Part shown: piece by piece, positions 1 through 4,607 of the stretch
Position numbering within the stretch: position 1 is the first letter of the stretch
Layout of the letters: every line of letters begins with the position of its first letter
From: Candidatus Parabacteroides intestinavium
Lineage (GTDB): Bacteria; Bacteroidota; Bacteroidia; Bacteroidales; Tannerellaceae
NCBI GenBank assembly: GCA_019118725.1
Contig: DWYO01000259.1
Span: forward strand, 1-5,500
Reading direction: 5' to 3'
DNA length: 5,500 nt
Translations under genes and position numbers: made by a program
The notes under the pieces: generated by a model
What the model saw: the letters and a program-made list of their open reading frames with translations, nothing else
What the model was told of the DNA's origin: nothing
The model's database searches: none

Positions 1-185
1 CTTGAAAATCAGTGTAATTAGAATATAATTAGGTTACTACTAGAGATACTTTGGCATTAAGGAAATACGTGCTTTCGCCGATGTTCATACCTTGATACAT
101 ATTCCGCCATATTCAGTTCAAAGCCGTTCTCATAAACTTATCGGGGATAGAGCCGGAATAAATTCAAACCAGCTTTAGAGGAACG
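1..185. other. Intergenic stretch with no supported gene
   Basis: No convincing gene is visible here. On the plus strand one frame is open from about 44 to 178 (roughly 44 codons before TAG). It has no start codon near its beginning, and I do not recognise the peptide. On the minus strand a 26-codon open stretch (about 137 to 60) has stops on both sides. No sigma-AB promoter (TAnnTTTG on either strand) and no tRNA-like fold was seen. Bases 155-176 resemble one half of the palindromic repeat found at 4371-4402. The stretch is best read as the spacer beyond the gap terminator, possibly with decayed coding sequence. Confidence 0.5.
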
Positions 186-222
186 AAAAAGGGTGTAGCA
201 AAATGTGAACTTTGCTACACCC
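186..222 (-). terminator. Intrinsic terminator of gap
   Basis: A perfect 12-bp inverted repeat, GGGTGTAGCAAA (191-202) and TTTGCTACACCC (211-222), encloses an 8-base loop. Read on the minus strand, the stem is followed directly by five T residues (186-190 on the plus strand are A). This is the classic form of a rho-independent terminator. It lies about 60 bases past the gap stop codon, as expected for the end of that transcript. Confidence 0.88.
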
Positions 223-230
223 TCCTTAAC

Positions 231-254
231 GTGTGTCGTCTTTTTATGACACAC
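231..254. repeat. Second hairpin between gap and its terminator
   Basis: GTGTGTC (231-237) pairs with GACACAC (248-254) around a 10-base loop, giving a 7-bp stem. On the minus strand it is not followed by a T run, so it is unlikely to terminate transcription by itself. It sits in the 3' untranslated region of gap, about 27 bases past the stop codon and 8 bases before the terminator stem. A role in protecting the 3' end of an abundant mRNA is possible but is inference only. Confidence 0.6.
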
Positions 255-281
255 TGACTTGAAACTATTTAATCGTAATGA

Positions 282-1292
282 TTAGCAGTTTACTGATGCC
301 ATGTGAGCGATCAGATCCAATACTTTGTTAGAGTAACCGATTTCGTTGTCATACCAAGAAACAACCTTAACGAAAGTATCAGTCAAATAAACACCTGCAT
401 TAGCATCGAAGATAGAAGTCAACGGGCAACCCAAGAAGTCAGAAGAAACAACTGCATCTTCTGTGTAACCCAGAACACCCTTCAATTCGCCTTCAGCAGC
501 TTCTTTCATAGCAGCGCAGATGTCTGCTTTTGTAGCCGGCTTAGCCAAGTTTACTGTCAAGTCAACAACAGAAACATCCAAAGTCGGAACACGCATTGAG
601 ATACCAGTCAATTTACCGTTCAGTTCCGGAATAACTTTACCTACAGCCTTAGCAGCACCAGTTGAAGACGGGATAATGTTGCCAGAAGCAGCACGACCAC
701 CGCGCCAGTCTTTCATTGAAGGACCGTCAACAGTCTTCTGAGTGGCAGTTGTAGAGTGAACTGTTGTCATCAAACCGTTTACAATACCGAACTTGTCGTT
801 CAAAACCTTAGCGATAGGAGCCAAGCAGTTTGTAGTACAAGAAGCGTTAGAAACGAATTGAGTACCTTTTACGTAAGTCTTTTCGTTAACACCGCAAACG
901 AACATTGGAGTGTCATCCTTAGAAGGAGCAGACATTACAACATATTTAGCACCAGCCTGGATGTGAGCCTGAGCTTTTTCTTTCGTCAAGAACAGACCTG
1001 TAGATTCAACTACATATTCTGCACCAACTTCATTCCATTTCAAATCAGCAGGATTCTTTTCAGCTGTTACACGAATTTCCTTACCGTTTACAATCAGCTT
1101 GCTGTTTTCTACATCAGCTTCGATTGTTCCGTTGAACTGGCCGTGCATAGTGTCATACTTCAACATGTAAGCCAAGTAATCAACCGGGCACAAGTCGTTA
1201 ATACCTACGATCTGAATATCGTCTCTGTTCTGAGCTGCACGGAATACGAAGCGGCCGATACGACCAAAACCGTTAATACCTACTTTAATCAT
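282..1292 (-). CDS. gap: Type I glyceraldehyde-3-phosphate dehydrogenase
   Basis: This cytosolic glycolytic enzyme oxidises and phosphorylates glyceraldehyde 3-phosphate to 1,3-bisphosphoglycerate with NAD. The 336-residue length is normal for the homotetrameric bacterial family. The N-terminal Rossmann motif GINGFGRIGR covers residues 5-14, and Asp33 in IND ends the second strand, which fits NAD rather than NADP use. The active-site signature SNASCTTNC spans residues 148-156 with the nucleophile Cys152, and the base His179 lies in TTVHS. The C-terminal segment WYDNEIGYS (313-321) is characteristic. The ATG at 1292 gives the standard MIKVGINGFG start and is preceded by an A-rich leader without a clear Shine-Dalgarno sequence, as is usual in Bacteroidetes. 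It appears monocistronic, with its own promoter near 1381-1414 and a terminator at 186-222. Codon choice looks narrow and regular, consistent with high expression. Nothing is missing or truncated. Confidence 0.98.
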   Translation of the reverse strand: MIKVGINGFGRIGRFVFRAAQNRDDIQIVGINDLCPVDYLAYMLKYDTMHGQFNGTIEADVENSKLIVNGKEIRVTAEKNPADLKWNEVGAEYVVESTGLFLTKEKAQAHIQAGAKYVVMSAPSKDDTPMFVCGVNEKTYVKGTQFVSNASCTTNCLAPIAKVLNDKFGIVNGLMTTVHSTTATQKTVDGPSMKDWRGGRAASGNIIPSSTGAAKAVGKVIPELNGKLTGISMRVPTLDVSVVDLTVNLAKPATKADICAAMKEAAEGELKGVLGYTEDAVVSSDFLGCPLTSIFDANAGVYLTDTFVKVVSWYDNEIGYSNKVLDLIAHMASVNC

Positions 1293-1352
1293 TGTAATAA
1301 AACTTTTTATGGGTTTATTAAAAAATATTATTTCTTAATTGCTTTGGATTCT

Positions 1353-1368
1353 GCAAGGTCTGCCTTGC
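1353..1368 (-). other. Hairpin near the 5' end of the gap leader
   Basis: GCAAGG (1353-1358) and CCTTGC (1363-1368) form a 6-bp GC-rich stem with a 4-base loop. From the predicted promoter, transcription should start near 1374-1376, so the hairpin would fall within the first two dozen or so bases of an mRNA leader of about 80 bases. A 5'-terminal stem can protect an mRNA from decay, which would suit gap, but this is inferred. On the plus strand the same stem is followed by five T residues and so resembles a terminator, but no plus-strand gene precedes it. Confidence 0.5.
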
Positions 1369-1380
1369 TTTTTCCGAGTG

Positions 1381-1414
1381 CAAATTTAGTTATGTTTTTT
1401 GTTTTAGAATCAAA
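1381..1414 (-). promoter_or_regulatory. Sigma-AB promoter for gap
   Basis: On the minus strand TAAATTTG (plus coordinates 1381-1388) matches the Bacteroidetes -7 consensus TAnnTTTG exactly and is followed by GCACTCGG-type sequence. A TTTG (1411-1414) serves as the -33 box with a 22-base spacer, slightly longer than the usual 19-21. The site is about 90 bases upstream of the gap ATG. Being separate from the preceding gene cluster, it supports independent transcription of gap. Confidence 0.72.
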
Positions 1415-1429
1415 ATCTGAAGAAAAAGT

Positions 1430-1443
1430 ATGTTCGCTAACAT
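1430..1443 (-). terminator. Weak terminator-like hairpin after the three-gene operon
   Basis: ATGTT and AACAT form a short 5-bp stem with a 4-base loop. Two bases later on the minus strand there is a run of five T. It lies just past the stop codon at 1447, where the operon should end. The stem is short and AT-rich, so termination may be incomplete and some transcripts may run on into gap. Confidence 0.35.
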
Positions 1444-1446
1444 TAA

Positions 1447-1851
1447 TTAATCTTTCGGCTTTCCGATAGACTTTTTTCTTCCGGATTTGAATAAGTTGAT
1501 TATTTTTTTCTTGACCGTCCGGATTCCCCAGCTTACGATGATCGGCTGTACAATGTCCCAGGCTACGGGGAGCAGGGCCTTGCCGGCTGAGAGCAAATCG
1601 GATAGGCCTAACGGGGTTGTTGCGCCTTCGGCCGGTGCCTTGGCGGAAACCGGTTTTTTATTGGCGGTCTTGCTGCCGGGTTTTGCCGGAAACAAAAGCG
1701 AAGACATCCCCGATAAAAGGAGTGTCCCGGCGTTTTCCTGAATGTAGCTTACAGAGGCTCCGATTCTCTTTTCACAGGCTTCGCATGACTGGCGGATACG
1801 TTGCTTGTCGGCCAACAATCGCTCAATGGGTGTCTGTTGCGGATGTGTCAT
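1447..1851 (-). CDS. Small basic protein of unknown function, third gene of the YtxH/holin-like operon
   Basis: I do not recognise a named domain in this 134-residue protein. The N-terminus (about 8-30) is charged and probably helical, and contains two Cys (23 and 26). A moderately hydrophobic stretch follows at 34-54. Residues 56-80 form a low-complexity Lys/Ala/Pro linker. A second hydrophobic, probably amphipathic segment spans 83-110. The tail (111-134) is strongly basic, rich in Lys and Arg. Weak membrane association with a cytoplasmic basic tail is plausible. The ATG at 1851 is preceded by AAAGAAGAAA, a normal Bacteroidetes start context, and overlaps the end of the upstream gene by 29 bases; the next in-frame Met (residue 49) would remove the N-terminal helix. 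The overlap and position make it the last gene of a three-gene operon. By position, size and charge it recalls E. coli YqjK, but no sequence homology is claimed. Confidence 0.8.
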   Translation of the reverse strand: MTHPQQTPIERLLADKQRIRQSCEACEKRIGASVSYIQENAGTLLLSGMSSLLFPAKPGSKTANKKPVSAKAPAEGATTPLGLSDLLSAGKALLPVAWDIVQPIIVSWGIRTVKKKIINLFKSGRKKSIGKPKD

Positions 1852-2215
1852 TTTCTTCTTTGTTTGGTTGTTCTTCGTTCGTAATCAATGTCGCGATGAC
1901 CTTATTTAAGACTTTCGTCTGGATCCATTGGGCCTTTTTCACCGTGATGCCGATAAGCACCAGGTATAAAAGTGAGATTATGCCGAATCCGATAGCCGCG
2001 TTGTCTAATAAATCACCCAGGAAAAATCCCAAAGACAGGAAGATGAATAGAATCACGAAAACGACAAGAAAAAACAAAATTAAACCGTATGAGAGGAGGC
2101 TTATTATTTTTCCGCTCTTCTCATACGTGTTTAATTTCAGCAATTCCAGCTTCAAATTAATGTAGGCTGAAATGTCTTCTTTGAGATTTTGGAAGATTTT
2201 CTCCGAATCTTTCAT
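1823..2215 (-). CDS. Holin superfamily III-like (YqjE-type) inner-membrane protein
   Basis: This 130-residue protein has the build of the Phage_holin_3_6 family (which includes E. coli YqjE). An N-terminal charged amphipathic helix (1-30) precedes a long hydrophobic block at about 37-69, a short DN turn (71-72) and a second membrane segment at about 74-92. An amphipathic stretch and an acidic, polar tail (113-130, rich in Glu, Asn and Thr) follow. Despite the family name, chromosomal members in free-living bacteria are generally not lysis genes, and no phage gene surrounds this one. Its ATG shares one base with the stop codon of the upstream YtxH-type gene (TAATG), so translation is probably coupled. 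Its 3' end overlaps the following gene by 29 bases. Function is unknown; an envelope or stress role is inferred from the family and the partner genes. Confidence 0.85.
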   Translation of the reverse strand: MKDSEKIFQNLKEDISAYINLKLELLKLNTYEKSGKIISLLSYGLILFFLVVFVILFIFLSLGFFLGDLLDNAAIGFGIISLLYLVLIGITVKKAQWIQTKVLNKVIATLITNEEQPNKEENDTSATDTH

Positions 2216-2436
2216 TATTCAGCTGCAACTTCTTCTACTGGTTTTGCAACTTCGACTTTTCCTTCTTTGTATTTTGCCAAAGCTGTATTGAATCCCTCTT
2301 TTACTTTGCCGACTACATTGTTCAGTTCGTTCAACAAATCTTCTCTTTTGTCAGTTGCTGCCAAATAGCCTACTGCTGCACCTACTGCTGCGCCTACTAC
2401 CAAGCCCAGCAATAATTTTGAATCTACGCTTTTCAT
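2215..2436 (-). CDS. YtxH-type glycine-zipper small membrane protein
   Basis: This 73-residue protein begins with a short polar stretch and then one membrane-spanning segment (about 8-27). That segment has a perfect glycine zipper, Gly11, Gly15, Gly19 and Gly23, with Ala filling the gaps. Such GxxxG repeats pack helices closely and favour oligomers in the membrane. The rest (28-73) is charged, Ala/Glu/Lys rich and probably helical, ending in an acidic tail. This is the architecture of the YtxH family, whose Bacillus namesake is linked to general stress. The gene is first in a three-gene operon: its own sigma-AB -7 box lies about 40 bases upstream, and the stop codon overlaps the next start by one base. 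The ATG at 2436 follows an A-rich leader (AAAAAGAAAAAGT) typical of the phylum. Its molecular role is not known. Confidence 0.9.
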   Translation of the reverse strand: MKSVDSKLLLGLVVGAAVGAAVGYLAATDKREDLLNELNNVVGKVKEGFNTALAKYKEGKVEVAKPVEEVAAE

Positions 2437-2473
2437 ACTTTTTCTTTTTATTGTGTTTTTATTAAATAACGCA

Positions 2474-2481
2474 CAAATATA
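2474..2481 (-). promoter_or_regulatory. Sigma-AB -7 box for the YtxH/holin-like operon
   Basis: On the minus strand TATATTTG matches the -7 consensus TAnnTTTG and is followed by TGCG. It sits 37 bases upstream of the YtxH-type start codon, giving a predicted leader of about 30 bases. No good -33 TTTG is seen at 19-21 bases; the corresponding sequence is GC-containing and poor. This may mean weak basal activity or need for an activator. The box lies only 38 bases past the prmA stop codon, with no obvious terminator between. Confidence 0.65.
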
Positions 2482-2519
2482 GGCATTTGTTCTGAATTTT
2501 ACCGTAATTTATGTTAAAA

Positions 2520-3374
2520 TCACGCTTTCTTGCATACTTTTATGGCGGCCCAGTTGTCTTTTTCGCTGAACGACGCTATCTGAAGCCCGTTCTTTTCGCA
2601 TTCTTTCCGGAGGGCCGGGATGTCTTCCGTATAGAATCCGCTCATGAACAGGAGTGCCCCCGGCTTCATGCAATGGTTATAATGACAGATGTCGTTCAGC
2701 AGGATATTGCGGTTGATATTGGCAAACACCACATCGAACGAGACGAATTCCGGAATCCGCTCGGCTCCGCCCAGAGCCACCTGGATCTCCTCTGTATGGT
2801 TCAGGCGGATATTCTCCAAAGCGTTGTTGTAGGCCCATTCGTCAATGTCTATAGCCACCACCCGCGAGGCTCCTCTCATCTGGGCAAGTATGGCCAGGAC
2901 GGCCGTGCCGCATCCCATATCAAGCAGTTCTTTGCCCTCCAGGTCCAGCTTGAGCATCTCTTGGATCATCAGATAGGTAGTCGCGTGATTGCCCGTACCG
3001 AATGCCATCTTCGGGTCTATTATTATATTATAGGTATATCCCGGTTCCGCTTCATGGAATGAGGCGCGGATCAGGCATTCTTTTCCGATGCGGATAGGCT
3101 TGAAATAGTTTTTTTCCCACGCTTCGTTCCAGTCCTGGCTTTCCACCCATTGGCAGGTGTAGTGGAATTGGACATTCTCTAACGGGAAATCGGCCAGTTT
3201 CTCTTTCAGCCGGCTTTCCGAATACGCTTTTTCCGGGATATAGGCTTGCAGGCCATTCTCGTTCTCGGTAAAGCTTTCGAACCCTATTTCTCCTAATTCG
3301 GCCGCTAAAATATCGCTTATGACCGATGGTTCTATTTCGGCGTTATACGTGAATTGTATCTCGTAATAATTCAT
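2520..3374 (-). CDS. prmA: Ribosomal protein L11 methyltransferase
   Basis: PrmA transfers methyl groups from S-adenosylmethionine to lysines and the N-terminal amine of ribosomal protein L11 in the cytosol. The 284 residues cover the whole enzyme. An N-terminal substrate-recognition domain (about 1-70) starts directly with YYEIQF, and the QDWNEAWEKNYFKP linker region (80-93) is a strong family marker. The signature DPKMAFGTGNHATT (120-133) corresponds to DPxxAFGTGxHxTT of other PrmA proteins. The AdoMet-binding glycine motif is LLDMGCGTAVLAI (150-162), with the acidic ribose-binding motif AIDIDE at 174-179. The ANINRNIL motif (218-225) holds the catalytic-loop position. The gene starts 21 bases after the stop codon of the D-2-hydroxyacid dehydrogenase and has no visible promoter of its own, so the two are likely co-transcribed. 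AAAAAGAT precedes the ATG. Confidence 0.96.
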   Translation of the reverse strand: MNYYEIQFTYNAEIEPSVISDILAAELGEIGFESFTENENGLQAYIPEKAYSESRLKEKLADFPLENVQFHYTCQWVESQDWNEAWEKNYFKPIRIGKECLIRASFHEAEPGYTYNIIIDPKMAFGTGNHATTYLMIQEMLKLDLEGKELLDMGCGTAVLAILAQMRGASRVVAIDIDEWAYNNALENIRLNHTEEIQVALGGAERIPEFVSFDVVFANINRNILLNDICHYNHCMKPGALLFMSGFYTEDIPALRKECEKNGLQIASFSEKDNWAAIKVCKKA

Positions 3375-3395
3375 ATCTTTTTGCAGATCAAAAAC

Positions 3396-4352
3396 TTATA
3401 TACTTACTTCGTTTATCGTATTCCCTTCTTGGAATGCCTTCAGATTGCGGGTGGCAATGTCGATCAAGCGGATGCGTGCCTCCCGGGTCGCCCATGCGAT
3501 ATGCGGTGTAACAGAGCAATGGGTGGCTCTCAGTAACGGATTGCTCGGAAGGGGAGGTTCGGTGGACAGAACATCGACACCGGCCGCAAACAAGGTCCGG
3601 TTGTTCAAGGCGTCTGCCACGGCCTGTTCGTCCAATAAAGGTCCGCGACCTGTATTGATAAGTATGGCCGAGGGTTTCATCCACGACAGGGTCTCCGCAT
3701 TCACGAAATGCAGGGTAGAATCGGTCAGCGGGCAATGCAAGGAAAGTACATCGCTTTGGCGGAACAGTTCCTCCTTGCTGACGGGGATGATATATTCCTC
3801 CAGGGCTTCTTTCTTTTTGGAAGTGAGGGCAATCACCTTCATGCCGAACGCATGGGCTACCCGGGCTACGGCCGATCCGATATGGCCTAAGCCCACGATA
3901 CCGAAGGTCTTTCCGGCCAGTTCCGTCAATGGGGTGTTCCAATAGGTGAAATCCGGACTGCTGCACCACGTGCCTACTTTTATTTCGGAGGTGTAATGGG
4001 CCACCTGGTTCGTGATGTTGAGCAGATGGGCGAATACGGACTGTACGACCGAGTTCGTGCTGTAAGCCGGGATATTCGTTACCACGATTCCCCGGTGCCT
4101 GGCCTCCTCGATATCTATTACATTATATCCCGTGGCCAGCACCCCGATATATTTCAGGTGAGGCAACTGCTCGAGGGTCTCTTTCCGCAAACAAACCTTG
4201 TTGGTCAGAACCGCCTCGGCATCTGCGCAATGTGCTATGACCTCCTGTTCGGAAGTCGATTCATAAACCGTACAATCGCCCAGCGCCTGCAGGCTTTCCC
4301 AGGATAAATCTCCCGGATTGACGGTTCTGCCGTCTAATATTGCTATTTTCAT
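3396..4352 (-). CDS. D-2-hydroxyacid dehydrogenase (glycerate dehydrogenase / hydroxypyruvate reductase type)
   Basis: This cytosolic enzyme of 318 residues interconverts a 2-oxoacid and a D-2-hydroxyacid with a nicotinamide cofactor. The split catalytic domain comprises about residues 1-100 and 290-318. It flanks a Rossmann cofactor domain with GIVGLGHIG at 151-159. The family triad is visible: Arg236 in NTGRGPLLDE, Glu265 in STEPP and His284 in TPHIAW. The substrate-loop motif LATGYNVID covers 72-80, and PAYSTNSVVQ is at 95-104. Overall it looks most like the HprA branch (glycerate/hydroxypyruvate), but formate, lactate or other D-hydroxyacids cannot be excluded, so no gene symbol is given. 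The second Rossmann strand ends in ALTSKKK (175-181), without the Asp that usually selects NAD, which hints at NADP(H) use. The start at 4352 gives the family-typical MKIAILDG. A sigma-AB promoter and a leader hairpin lie upstream, and prmA follows after 21 bases. Confidence 0.93.
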   Translation of the reverse strand: MKIAILDGRTVNPGDLSWESLQALGDCTVYESTSEQEVIAHCADAEAVLTNKVCLRKETLEQLPHLKYIGVLATGYNVIDIEEARHRGIVVTNIPAYSTNSVVQSVFAHLLNITNQVAHYTSEIKVGTWCSSPDFTYWNTPLTELAGKTFGIVGLGHIGSAVARVAHAFGMKVIALTSKKKEALEEYIIPVSKEELFRQSDVLSLHCPLTDSTLHFVNAETLSWMKPSAILINTGRGPLLDEQAVADALNNRTLFAAGVDVLSTEPPLPSNPLLRATHCSVTPHIAWATREARIRLIDIATRNLKAFQEGNTINEVSI

Positions 4353-4370
4353 TGTTTTGTTTCGATTTTA

Positions 4371-4402
4371 GAAGCTGTTTTGAATAAATTCCAAACAGCT
4401 TC
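4371..4402. repeat. 32-base palindrome in the dehydrogenase leader
   Basis: GAAGCTGTTT (4371-4380) pairs with AAACAGCTTC (4393-4402). After one mismatch (T4381/C4392) the stem continues with GAA/TTC around a 4-base TAAA loop, giving 13 bp in 14 positions. It is nearly identical, in reverse orientation, to the palindrome at 4564-4595 (30 of 32 positions). It ends 18 bases before the dehydrogenase ATG and lies downstream of the predicted promoter, so it should form in the leader RNA. No T run follows on either strand, so it is not a textbook terminator. Confidence 0.85.
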
Positions 4403-4419
4403 TTATTCCGTTGCGTGAA

Positions 4420-4451
4420 CAAAGATAATTCTTTTGTTTCTCTTTTCCAAT
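4420..4451 (-). promoter_or_regulatory. Sigma-AB promoter for the dehydrogenase-prmA unit
   Basis: On the minus strand TATCTTTG (plus 4420-4427) matches the -7 consensus TAnnTTTG exactly. ATTG (4448-4451) is a near match to the -33 TTTG, and the spacer is 20 bases, within the normal 19-21. The start of transcription should fall near 4413-4415, giving a leader of about 60 bases that contains the palindrome at 4371-4402. The composite repeat at 4453-4534 begins one base upstream of the -33 box, where activators commonly bind. Confidence 0.72.
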
Positions 4452-4452
4452 A

Positions 4453-4534
4453 ATTCATGCCTACCTTTTCATCCGTTTATACCTATCTTTTCCGGCGAAG
4501 ATAGGCATGAATGAAATCAAAGATAGGCATGAAT
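4453..4534. repeat. 82-base composite palindrome made of four 16-base units
   Basis: The unit AAAGATAGGCATGAAT occurs exactly at 4519-4534 and with one change at 4497-4512. In reverse complement it occurs with one change at 4453-4468 and three changes at 4475-4490. Within each orientation the two units are spaced exactly 22 bases apart. The two pairs mirror each other about a 6-base centre (4491-4496, TCCGGC). As DNA this is a symmetrical array with two-helical-turn spacing, suited to a multimeric regulator. As RNA it could fold into a long hairpin: 15 of 16 pairs in each block, counting G-U pairs in the inner one, with a 6-by-6 internal loop between. It lies between rlmH and the dehydrogenase promoter. 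Function is unknown. Confidence 0.85.
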
Positions 4535-4563
4535 TTTCCTGTTTTCTAAGTTCTTGTATGTCA

Positions 4564-4595
4564 GAAGCTGTTTGGAATTTATTCCAAACAGCTTT
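4564..4595. repeat. 32-base palindrome just downstream of rlmH
   Basis: AAGCTGTTTGGAA and its complement TTCCAAACAGCTT form a perfect 13-bp stem, extended by a G-T pair at the base, around a 4-base TTTA loop. It begins 12 bases after the rlmH stop codon, the usual place for a transcript end, so it may end the DUF4160-DUF2442-rlmH message. On the minus strand, however, the stem is followed by CTGACATAC rather than a T run. On the plus strand it is followed by only a short T stretch. Termination or 3'-end stabilisation is therefore inferred from position. Confidence 0.75.
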
Positions 4596-4607
4596 TCAGT
4601 ATTTTCC

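Noticed and set aside
1353..1373. Plus-strand intrinsic terminator (GC stem followed by five T)
   Set aside because: No plus-strand gene or promoter feeds into it; it is better read as a leader hairpin of the minus-strand gap transcript.
756..1469. 237-codon plus-strand open frame across gap and its leader
   Set aside because: It is antisense to a fully recognisable GAPDH gene. Its product is unlike any protein I know, and the strong codon bias of gap explains the lack of stops.
1617..2165. 182-codon plus-strand open frame
   Set aside because: It runs antisense to the two overlapping genes at 1447-2215, has no promoter, and yields a low-complexity basic peptide without a recognisable domain.
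1823..2215. Prophage lysis cassette
   Set aside because: The holin-like family includes many chromosomal non-lysis proteins. No endolysin, spanin or phage structural gene is adjacent, and the partner is a YtxH-type protein.
3388..3969. 193-codon minus-strand open frame overlapping the dehydrogenase
   Set aside because: It lies wholly inside the dehydrogenase gene in another frame, has an Arg/Gly/Pro-rich composition typical of a shadow frame, and shows no family motif.
4261..4458. 65-codon minus-strand open frame covering the leader palindrome
   Set aside because: It crosses the promoter and the start of the dehydrogenase in a different frame, and its peptide is Asn/Lys/Arg-rich with no family resemblance.
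4453..4534. CRISPR array
   Set aside because: The repeat unit is only 16 bases, spacers are about 6 bases, units occur in both orientations, and no cas gene is present.
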